Shown piece by piece: positions 55,652 through 64,000 of a stretch of 64,000 bases of DNA (position 1 is the stretch's first letter; each line of letters starts with the position of its first letter). Position numbers and translations under genes: made by a program. Location: the NCBI GenBank assembly GCA_010909725.1, contig JAACMV010000007.1:434001-498000 (forward strand), given 5' to 3'. Origin of the DNA: Picochlorum sp. 'celeri' (lineage: Eukaryota; Chlorophyta; Trebouxiophyceae). Under the pieces are notes generated by a model that worked only from the letters and a program-made list of their open reading frames with translations, was not told where the DNA came from and made no database searches.

Positions 55652-56458
55652 TTACTGTTCTGAAGCATCCTTTGGTTTCCAATTCGAGGTATCATAGTGT
55701 ACCCAACCATCATCGTCCTGCTCACCAGAAGCATCAAACATTGAGTATGGCCCACAAGGCCATATTTCCGAGTTTGCAAAAAGAACTTCTCTCAAATAAT
55801 CCCACTGATAGTCATTAGCACATTCTGGAAGACTATCAAGACCAGCAACGTTTTGGAAATTGCCACAAGCATCTAAAACTGCATCAAGACAATACTCACT
55901 GAGCCCCCCTTTTGAGGCAAAAAGCGCTGATGCCCTACAGCCAGAATTCAATATTACTACTCGTGTGAATGAAATGAGTTACATATCTGTCAACGCACTC
56001 TTTATTCGTATTCGGTACACATTTGACACACGATGTAATCATTCTGGGCTTTGGCAGTTGATTTTGTTGAAGTAGATATGCCACGGTTTCTATGTAATTC
56101 GTGAATCCAACAATCAGGTCTTTTTCAACTTCCATTCGCATGTCTGGAGGAAGGAAATTGATCAAGTATACATCAGGATCGTGCATTGCTTGTGCCTCTG
56201 CACGAAAACAACAATAAGTTTTAGCTCAATAAACCCCCCTCATCGTAGACGAAACCACCAGGCTCCATCCTCATTTACAACTCCAAACGAATTTTGATCA
56301 AATCACATACCTGGGTACTCTGATAAGGATTCTCGTAGCAAATCTGCCGAAACATTTGCCGTTTCGAGCATGAGCAACCTGGTCCGTGGGCTCAGGCACC
56401 CTCCAATGCAAGCATGACACGAGCAAAATGACATAGTATCAATATTTTTTAATCCCAT
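55652..56458 (-). CDS. unknown Cys-containing protein, about three exons
   Basis: Exon 1 (56458-56311) encodes MGLKNIDTMSFCSCHACIGG and CLSPRTRLLMLETANVSADL. Exon 2 starts at 56197 (AQAMHDPDVYLINFLPPDMR; IVGFTNYIETVAYLLQQNQL; SCVKCVPNTNKECVDRY). A third exon ends at 55652 (ASALFASKGGLSEYCLDAVL; ANDYQWDYLREVLFANSE; DDGWVHYDTSNWKP). Exons 1 and 2 join cleanly; the exon 2-3 junction near 55960 lacks an obvious phase-compatible GT-AG pair. Clustered cysteines (CSCHACIGGC, CVKC) could bind a metal or a cluster. I do not recognise the family. Confidence 0.5.
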
Positions 56459-56615
56459 GGTATGGTATACGGTCCTCGTGTATCGAATTCGTAACGACAG
56501 TTTGAACAAAGTAATTCGTTATTTTTTTGCATGCAGAGATGACAGCAAAGAATGCCGCCTACATTTGATGAAATGTGATATATTTAATATGATTGATGAA
56601 TTGTAAAAGCTGAAT

Positions 56616-57911
56616 ATGGAGCATGTCCCAAAATCAAAGAAACAAAAGCTTGCTGGGCAGCACAGTGGCTGCATGTTCTACTTCGAGAAGAAAGGTCGGT
56701 ACTGCTCTCTCTCCAAACATGCTGACAGTTTATACTGTGGTATTCACCGACCTCAGGTTTCAGGAGAGGAAGAAAGGGTTCAATGCCCGCATGGAAATCA
56801 CACAGTGGCCAAGAGCTCTTTGGCAAAGCATGTGAAGATATGTCCAGACTATGTGAAGTTGAAGGAACTAGAGTCCAAGCCATATTTTGAGCGTGGATTC
56901 AATAAGGGATTGGACACAAAGGTAAATCTGCCACATGTAGAGGGAAAGAATTCTTTATCCAGGAGGAGATTTGCATTGATCCAGCTTAAGGGAGAGAAAG
57001 GTTTTCAGGATTTGTTGGACAAAATAGAGCGTTTGCACAGTGATCTAGAATGCAGTTCGAGAGAAAAGAGTTATATCGAGCCGTCTAGTATGGGAGCAAG
57101 CAGCATACCGGAAGGAGACCACCAACGACGGTCATTGATGAAAAAAAAGCATTCCAGTCAGCAGGATTCAATCATAGGCAATATGATGAAGTGGGGATTC
57201 TTAGACCATCCAAAAACTGTCAAATATATGGAATTTGGATCAGGAAAAGGATATTTGACAGGTAGAATGATCGACTGTGTTCCAAGCGTGCAGGATGTGG
57301 TGTTGATTGACCGAACAAGTTTCAAACTGACAGTAGATCGAAATCTGAGGGATAAGAATTTGCAGAGGGTTCGATGCGATATTGCCGATTTCAACCCATC
57401 AAAAGTTGAAAATCCATCTGCTTGGGTAGCCTATGGGAAGCATTTGTGCGGACCAGCGACAGATATGACCATCCGTTGTGTTGCCAATCAAATGCACACT
57501 GATGGTTGCAAGCCCATGGGTTTGGCAATAGCATCCTGCTGCCATCATCTCACCTCATGGGATCAATATGTTGGGCACAAATTTATGAATGAGCACGATA
57601 TATCTCCCGAGGAATTCGAGTTGATGTGCTACATGTGTGCTTGGGCAACATGTGGGCACTCCTCGAGCAAGAACACGCTGAAGCAACAGGATGACAATGA
57701 CTGTATGAAGCACGAACATGGTCCTTGGCGTCCTCAAGCAACCATAGGCAGAGCACGACGTATTGAGATAGGAATCAAATGTAAGGACCTGATAGACAGA
57801 GGCAGAATATTGTATTGCAGGCAAGTTTTAAAGTGGAATGCTGCAGATGTGACATTCGTAGATTCATCAATCTCATTAGAAAATAGACTCTTACTGGCCA
57901 AACGACCTTGA
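56616..57911 (+). CDS. TRM13: TRM13-type tRNA 2'-O-methyltransferase
   Basis: An intronless 431-residue frame. The N-terminus has the TRM13 CCCH-type finger (GCMFYFEKKGRYCSLSKHAD, then SLYCGIHRPQ) and the CHHC finger (VQCPHGNHTVAKSSLAKHVK, ICP). The methyltransferase domain follows: YMEFGSGKGYLTGRMIDCVP (SAM site), VVLIDRTSFKLTVDRNL, VAYGKHLCGPATDMTIRCV and LAIASCCHHLTSWDQYVG. Family knowledge: Trm13 methylates position 4 of tRNA-His, -Gly and -Pro acceptor stems. The domain order and length match the yeast and human proteins. The start is the first Met of the frame. Confidence 0.95.
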   Translation: MEHVPKSKKQKLAGQHSGCMFYFEKKGRYCSLSKHADSLYCGIHRPQVSGEEERVQCPHGNHTVAKSSLAKHVKICPDYVKLKELESKPYFERGFNKGLDTKVNLPHVEGKNSLSRRRFALIQLKGEKGFQDLLDKIERLHSDLECSSREKSYIEPSSMGASSIPEGDHQRRSLMKKKHSSQQDSIIGNMMKWGFLDHPKTVKYMEFGSGKGYLTGRMIDCVPSVQDVVLIDRTSFKLTVDRNLRDKNLQRVRCDIADFNPSKVENPSAWVAYGKHLCGPATDMTIRCVANQMHTDGCKPMGLAIASCCHHLTSWDQYVGHKFMNEHDISPEEFELMCYMCAWATCGHSSSKNTLKQQDDNDCMKHEHGPWRPQATIGRARRIEIGIKCKDLIDRGRILYCRQVLKWNAADVTFVDSSISLENRLLLAKRP

Positions 57912-58228
57912 ATGAATCTACTCTGTACAGCCTTTTTGTTACAGTAATTGCAAAACCAAAAAAAAATCATATCATTCTCGTCAAGAAAAAAATAAGGGGT
58001 TCTTTCCAGATCTCATGCGAATCATTTGACATCAAATGGAAAAAATTTCATTAATGTATTCCCCAATCCCATCATATCATACCCATCACAAGCAATACTA
58101 CATATTGCCACCCAAATAAATCCAATCAAAGCACATGTAACATACGTTGTTTAAAACCATTTCATGAGCGATCTCTTAATATACAAATGCGATCAAAAGT
58201 AACCGCAGAGAGAGATCATAACTTTTCC
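57912..58228. other. AT-rich spacer between convergent genes
   Basis: About 317 bases between the TRM13 stop and the stop of the TIGR01589 gene on the other strand. It should contain both 3' untranslated regions and includes several A/T runs (near 57957 and 57988). No coding or RNA feature was identified. Confidence 0.45.
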
Positions 58229-58792
58229 CTAGAAGCAAGGAGAATGCCAGTTCCCCACGGCATTGTTATCCACTTGAGTACATGCAACACTACTCAAACT
58301 GCAAGCACTGTCACATCTACTCATAAATGCATTGTTGGCGGCAGCTTCTTTCTCTTGCTGCTCTTTTTCTTCCTTAAGCCTCAAGTATTCTTCATATTCT
58401 CTGAAGAAATCAGCATTCTCTGATTCCAGGCGCTTCCAAACGATCTCGGTAACCTTTGGGTCTACTCCCATGAACGATAGACAATAACAGGTCTCTGGGC
58501 AGTCCTTACCGAGTTCAATGCAGTGTTCGATTAAAATATGCACCTATAATCAGATATATACCATTACAACTACTCACGAAAGAATGTTGGCAGAGAAACT
58601 TCGTACCTTCTCCACATCCTCCGTCGTGACCTTTTGTCCGAGCCCTGAGGGAATGGTTGGCCTTTCCATTCCCTCCATATCGTATATCATTTCATTAACT
58701 GTCAGATTCCTGAGCGCTACCAAAATACTTTCAGATATTCGGGGACTACTCTCCGACCCGCCCACGCGAGGTCGAACATGCGGTCCACACAT
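58229..58792 (-). CDS. plant-specific TIGR01589-type protein
   Basis: Two exons (58792-58607, 58543-58229) give 166 aa. The conserved core spans the junction: EDVEKVHILIEHCIELGKDC, PETCYCLSFMGVDPKVTEIV and WKRLESENADFFREYEEYLR. This follows the land-plant TIGR01589 pattern (IQ.LIE.CL.L......V...L......P..T..VW..LE.EN..FF..Y). The tail is Lys/Glu-rich and then Ser/Cys-rich. No molecular function is established for the family. Its presence supports a Viridiplantae origin of the window. Confidence 0.8.
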
Positions 58793-59082
58793 ACAGTAGC
58801 CGTAAAAAACCGAGACGAATGAGTTTCAAAAGTTATGAATCATTCATAAATAGTTAATTAATTTACATCTGCTCTGATACAAGTCACACGTGTATGCATC
58901 GACCGATAACTTTGGTACCGAATCCGCGATTTTCCGACAGAATGGTGGCATTTTGGTGTACACGTCTACCGTTCTCTTGATCCCACCAAAGAGATGCCTT
59001 GATGGGACGCATTGGCATAACGTTGATTGCTCTTGTTTGACCCTGGCAACTCCAGATGACGTGAAACATGTGCAAAACACGC

Positions 59083-60402
59083 TCATATCCAGTCTCCTTC
59101 CTGAAATTTCAAAGGGAGATAGTGCTGTGACAGATATTGGAATCCAAATGAAGACAAGGCCTGGATCTCTGCCTTGACCTTGGTGGTTACCATGATTTCG
59201 AGCTCTTTGACCCACAAAGGGTTTGACTTGACAAAATCTTCCTCGAGAAGCTTTCTGCCCGTTTTGATATCTTCATCTGTCATTGGAAGTCTACACTGCT
59301 GAGGAATATTGAATCGGTCGAGATCAGACGGCCTCACCCCCAGCCACTTGATATCTGGTGTGGTGAGGTTGCTGCTGTCATATGACATGTTCATGGAACC
59401 CTTCATGTAGACTGACAAGATTTTAAGCCCGTATGGATCCGAATCTACCAAAGCTAGCACTGGTATTCTCAATGTATATCGAAGCTTTCGAAGGAAAAGG
59501 CGTGTTGCAACATCAGGTTGGCCTTTTGCTGTTATTATTATACATGGATATGTTTGGTAGAATCTATCCTCCGCCAAGCGCATAAAAGCTGCATCCTTCT
59601 CGACCAACAATATAAATTTTGCATTAGATTGGATATTTGTCACTTTGTCAATATTCGGTGGTATTGCCTTCCCTCCAACTCCCATTCTGCTACAGTCAAT
59701 ATCATCACCATCCTCTGTGAATTGAAGTTTTCCTACCACCACACCCTTTTCAGACGCGACTACGTGAAGTGATGATCTAGTACATGTGAGCATGCACGCG
59801 ATATCATCCAGCACTGCATCAGAGTTGCCCTGGTCCTCAAACAGTTTCACATCTGTGTAAAAGAGATCACGCTTTGTGACATGAATTCTCTTCAAGCAGA
59901 GCTCGTGAACAAGCTGTAATATTCTGGTTGTTATCACAGTTTTTCTACAAGTCGATGTGTTTGCAAATTGTCTGTAGGACACTGAATCCTTGAGAACAAT
60001 CCGATCCAATTCTGCACAGGGAAAGAGTGCTCAACTGACGTTCTGCCATCAAACAATGTGGGGTCACCAGTAAGCACTATAGAGACCCAACATACCTGGA
60101 ACATATAGCTGATTTGCTTTAGAACGGTTCGGGAGAGCATACGTGAAGCCCTCCCCTTTGAGAATTGTATATGCAACCTGCAACACTGAACTCTCTATTT
60201 CTCTCAGTATCGCGTCAGCGTCCTTATCCACCACTTCTCTACAGGAATGAGGCAAATTAAGATCTTTTAGAGACTTAATATACGTTGTCTGGGCTTTAAC
60301 TGCACGTTCAAGCTCCTCAACCTTTTCGAGAATTTCCTGAGAGACAATAATTTGAATTTTGGTGACACAGTATCCTGGCTGATTGCGCACTTTAGATGCC
60401 AT
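59083..60402 (-). CDS. SPO11-3: DNA topoisomerase VI subunit A (plant SPO11-3/TOP6A)
   Basis: Two exons (60402-60096, 60011-59083) give 411 aa. The junction makes the family sequence [20 protein letters not shown]. The catalytic 5Y-CAP domain and the Toprim domain are evident: [20 protein letters not shown] (catalytic Tyr in DLFYTD), [57 protein letters not shown] and [20 protein letters not shown]. Near-complete agreement with Arabidopsis SPO11-3 makes this the topoisomerase VI form needed for endoreduplication, not the meiotic SPO11-1/2. An ATG at 60523 upstream (MSSRKKGAKDALGISKKKLK) could be an extra Lys-rich 5' exon, but its splice phase does not fit. The B subunit is not in this window. 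Confidence 0.94.
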
Positions 60403-60603
60403 GTTTTACATATATATGGGTTTATATTCAAAGAAACTCATGAGTTGGCCGCACCTTTGTTCCCTTGAGCTTCTTCTTGCTGATTCCCAAGGCATCTTTT
60501 GCACCCTTTTTTCGAGACGACATGGTTATTATGTTTGAATCAAATTTACTGAAATATTATGTCGTTACAGATTTGAATAATAGAAATTTGATGCGCTGAC
60601 GGG

Positions 60604-62648
60604 TCATTGGGTGGAATCTTCTGCGGAAATCCCCTTCACTTCAATGTACAAGCATGGATGCCTGGAATTGAGTCTCTTTGCCTTCTGCCGAGATACATCC
60701 ATTGGCTTTTTAAACAATGGAAGTGCAAGTTTGCCTTCTCGAACTCGGCAACTGAGGTTTCCAACATCGCAAATCATCTCAAAATCAACAACAGACCAGG
60801 CAATTGTGCTCATCTTGTTTCTCTTAGCTTTCCAATGTTTGATGGCAAAGAACAGGGATGAGCCTGATGGTATATTTTTCAACAATGAAGATAGGGTTTT
60901 GGACTGCTTGGAAAACTTGAGAGTGCCTCTGTCCCTGTTCTGTTGCCCAGGAGCTGTGTCGAGGGGCAGCTCCAACAGCCTCCCCATCTTGTCTCTGAGT
61001 TCGATGGAAACAAATGGTTGGTCAAACTCTCTCCTTGTGCCAAGAGCCGAGGACAAAATTGTTATGTGTAAGTGGTCGTGGCCTGGTCCAGATTGCTCTC
61101 TCCAAACTGCAGTGTCGAGCTTTGACACAGGTAGTCCTCCACGCGCGTCACTGGGAAGATGGCCAACCCTCTCTGCCAAGCATTTTCTATCCAAATCTCT
61201 ACCTCCAACCTTACTGACATTTCTAAGCATACTCTTGATATTGAATGACATGGACCTAAATGAGCCAACGATGGAAGGCATTCTTGAGACGAGAGAAGCC
61301 CCTCCAATTGAATCATCATCGGAGTAGGAGTATTCACTTTCAATGCAGGTTCTCGGAGTCTCGACATCTCCCAACGCCGCACTCCACATTTCACTCTCAT
61401 ATACGTCTTCATTATTGAATGCTTTACCAAGATTGAGACGCAATTGGTCGGTAGAGGTTTGGCCAGGGAGAGGCTCCAAGACCAGTCTAGAAATGTCTGT
61501 ATCACTCAATGATTTCGGCAATTTGATCGCATCTCCTTGCTCAGTGACACTTTGAACAATTGCAATAAATGCACAGAAGCACCGTTCGTCAATTTTGCAT
61601 ACTGTGTGAGGGTCAACTAATGCCCAAACTTTGCTGAAATGGACATGGCGAGTTTCCAATGCATGATACATCTCAATAGCATCACGAATTGGCATTCCAC
61701 CACTCTGATCATATCCTTTTGTTTTGAAAGATTCCAGGCATTTTCTCTTCTCCGCTTCTGTCAAAGGCAATATCGAAGAACCAGGCAATGGCCCAACAAG
61801 TTTTTTAAAGGCATTGGACAATGATATACTGCCATCCTCTCTTCCCCACATCGAACGGCTTCTAGCCGAGTGCTCGACTGTCTCATCAAAAGCATCCCAC
61901 GGATCCTGAGACCCATCTACAAAACCACCGTGCTGCATGGTGCCTGACCCTCTCATGCTGAGCACTCCTTGGCCCAGAGGACCTGACGTGTCTTCGAATT
62001 GCATACTCGATAAATCCAAAAGGGGTATAGCCCCACTTTTAATCTTCCACCCCCCTTCGCCATCATCGTTCTCTATAGCTGATGACAGTCCAGCACTGGC
62101 ATGTGACAATTTCTTCTGGACATTGGTCAGCCCACTCACCATTTGCTTCTGTTCGTTACAATCATACATATCTTCTTCTTGATCCATGAATAAAGACTCT
62201 TGCGCCTTCCTAACAGCCATGAGTAGAAGGTATGTGGCCAGAAAGAAATCATCTTGTGACAGAGTGGATGCGTCCTCCCTGTTGACTGCCTGCAGCACGT
62301 CTGACACAAAATCTCCATGTGCTACATGCCTGTCCAAGTAACATATAGCATGTTTCCTGTCTAGTGTACCCCCTGTACAGCCGCTCTCTCGGCAACAAGC
62401 TTCCCAATGGTCTCTCAGAACAGAAACGCTTGCCTGGCTACATTTGTCGCCATCAACGTACGCTCGATAGCGATTCTTCTGCATCATTAAATATTCAAAT
62501 AAAATAATAACACATATTTTTCATACCAAAAGATCGGGAGAAAGTTTGTCATGACGACACCTGCAATGTGGTCAACCAACTGCCAACCCACCTCGCGACT
62601 GAAGTCGTCAATGACGCGATCCACGCTTTGAGCAAGTATAGAATCCAT
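60604..62648 (-). CDS. EH-like domains fused to a C-terminal AIDA-type C2 domain
   Basis: Exon 1 (62648-62592) and exon 2 (62478-60604) give 643 aa, starting MDSILAQSVDRVIDDFSREK. Residues of about 25-120 and 245-340 look like two EH/EF-hand-like helical domains (DHWEACCRESGCTGGTLDRK; DDFFLATYLLLMAVRKAQES; KCLESFKTKGYDQSGGMPIR; FSKVWALVDPHTVCKIDERC). A Ser-rich linker follows. The last 160 residues match the C2 domain of AIDA: HLHITILSSALG, FVSIELRDKMGRLLE, FFAIKHWKAKRNKMSTIAWS, LPLFKKPMDVSRQKAKRLNS and CLYIEVKG. Family knowledge: AIDA C2 binds phosphoinositides; EH domains bind NPF peptides in endocytosis. Inference: an endocytic membrane adaptor. The EH assignment is weaker than the AIDA one. 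Confidence 0.7.
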
Positions 62649-62891
62649 TTTCATACAAATTATATACTATTTGGAAATGCTCCGGTCGATTGTGTACACG
62701 CGTGAGTCGACATCATCCATCGGAACTGGCCATCACCTCTGACATCAATATCTAAATTCCGTATGTGCTCATTTAAAAAATGCGCCCTTGGACTCGTTTC
62801 AAAATTGAAATTCTCTCGTCTCCATACATGGTGAATTAAACGACGGAATCGTGTGCAGAATATATTTGTGAATAGTAATGAAAATACCAAC

Positions 62892-64000
62892 ATGGTAGAA
62901 GAGAACAGAGAAGATACAGTGGTGGATGCAACTGTAGACGTTGCCAACGGGCAGTCTGACTCTGAGGGAAGGAAGAGCGGGAGGGTCAAGGAGTTGGTCA
63001 TTCAAGACTTTAAGTCTTACAAGGGAAAAGAGGTTGTCGGCCCCTTTAAAGATTTCACGACCATCATTGGTCCGAATGGTAGTGGGAAAAGTAACCTGAT
63101 GGACGCGATTTCCTTCGTTCTTGGTGTTCGCACTGGTGTCTTGCGAGGAAATTCCTTGAGGGAATTGATATATGTGAATACGGATTCAGATGATCGGTGC
63201 GTTGCGTGAGACTATTTGGTTTGACTGTCGTGTTTCGAGGAAGAAGAGTTGTAACGCCATATGCGTCTGGTGCAGACCTGATAGAGCGGAAGTAACTCTC
63301 GTCTTTCAAACTGATGAGGGTAAGAAGGACGTTCTTTTCAGCAGAGCTATACTTCCTGTCAATGGGGGAGAGAGTTATGTGAGTCAGTACAGGTTGGATG
63401 GAAAACCTGTTACAGCAGAGGCATACAATGCCAAATTGGAGGGTTTTGGAATTCTTGTGAAGGCTAGAAATTTTCTAGTGTTTCAAGGAGATATTGAAAA
63501 CATAGCACAGATGTCCCCGAAAGACTTGGCAAATTTGTTTGAGACTATTTCTGGATCTGCAGCATACAAGAAGGAGTACCAGGAAGCTGAGGGGAAGCTC
63601 AAAGATGCCGAATCAGCAATGGCCATCGTATTTAGCAAGAGGAAGGCTATTATGGCCGAGAAAAGACAAAAGAAAGAACAGAAGACTGAGGCTGAAAAGC
63701 ATATTGCTTTGATGGAACAACTGGAGGAGATGAAAGTGAGAAAGATTCTTTGGCAGTTGTATCATCTCAGGCAAGACGAGAAGAAAGCACAAGAAGAATT
63801 AGATAAACTTAATAAGGATTTATCTGCAGCGGAGGTGGAGGCAGCAGAGTTATCGGAGGCAGTGGATCAGAAGAAGAGAAAGCATGCTAGCGTGGCCAAA
63901 GAGGCCCTTTTGATTGACAAGAAAATTAAGAAGAAGAAGGCAGAAATGGAGAAAAAGAGCCCTGAATTAATCAAGATTAAGGAACAGATTGCCCACCTTC
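62892..64000 (+). CDS. SMC1: SMC1, cohesin ATPase subunit (5' part, cut by the window edge)
   Basis: Exon 1 (62892-63196) encodes [20 protein letters not shown] and then the SMC head: [20 protein letters not shown], Walker [21 protein letters not shown] and [12 protein letters not shown]. Exon 2 starts 63276 ([20 protein letters not shown]) and contains the SMC1-type [20 protein letters not shown] and [20 protein letters not shown]. From about residue 220 the sequence becomes a Lys/Glu-rich coiled coil and is still open at 64000. Family knowledge: SMC1 pairs with SMC3 in cohesin. GDIENIA and ISGSAAYK identify SMC1 rather than SMC2-4. The hinge, second coil and C-terminal head must lie to the right. 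Confidence 0.95.

Overview
This is a 64 kb piece of a eukaryotic nuclear genome, almost certainly from a green alga (Viridiplantae, most likely Chlorophyta). Coding exons are separated by short GT-AG introns of about 45-320 bases, and nearly all the genes belong to eukaryotic families. The green lineage is indicated by nuclear genes for plastid proteins (VIPP1, a proteolytically dead ClpR subunit, ribosomal protein uL22c), plant-type topoisomerase VI A (SPO11-3), a plant-specific TIGR01589-type protein, an NLA-like SPX-RING ligase and a copper transporter with the Cys-Met repeats known from Chlamydomonas. The chlorophyte polyadenylation signal TGTAA lies just downstream of many forward-strand genes. 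The window is moderately AT-rich by eye. I cannot name the genus; a prasinophyte or other small core chlorophyte is an inference.

Layout. 0-10 kb: a peroxiredoxin-thioredoxin fusion, an MscS channel, a small unknown gene, the Fe-S assembly factor NAR1, an FAD dehydrogenase with an apparent frameshift, and RNase P/MRP subunit POP1. 10-24 kb: an intron-rich half ABCA transporter, the Pol I factor TAF1B in about 13 exons, VIPP1, ClpR, uL22c, and a second half ABCA transporter with a single intron. 24-35 kb: M17 aminopeptidase, an unknown coiled-coil protein, a secreted FnIII protein, an equilibrative nucleoside transporter, a DUF5522/PP-loop protein, an interrupted region and a PHD protein, then a cyclase/START-like protein. 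35-46 kb: SPX-RING ligase, a nuclear-looking basic protein, a CAF16-like soluble ABC ATPase, a Jagunal-like ER protein, an unknown acidic/basic protein, HSP33 and an XRCC2-like recombinase. 46-64 kb: mitochondrial ATP synthase beta, an R-SNARE, a CTR copper transporter, an IMPACT-family protein, ferredoxin sulfite reductase, two unknowns, tRNA methylase TRM13, the TIGR01589 protein, TOP6A, an EH-AIDA C2 protein, and the start of cohesin SMC1, which runs off the right edge.

Most genes are housekeeping and unrelated to their neighbours. The most striking exception is the ABCA pair. The half transporter at 10.5-14.4 kb keeps its Walker A, Q-loop, Walker B and H-loop but has lost the signature glycines. 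The one at 19.9-23.1 kb keeps its signature but has lost Walker A, Q-loop and H-loop residues. Together they would form exactly one consensus ATP site, so I infer an obligate asymmetric heterodimer. Several genes (FAD dehydrogenase, M17 peptidase, PHD protein) need a one-base frame change to match their families; assembly indels are the simplest explanation. No tRNA, rRNA, transposon or CRISPR array was found.
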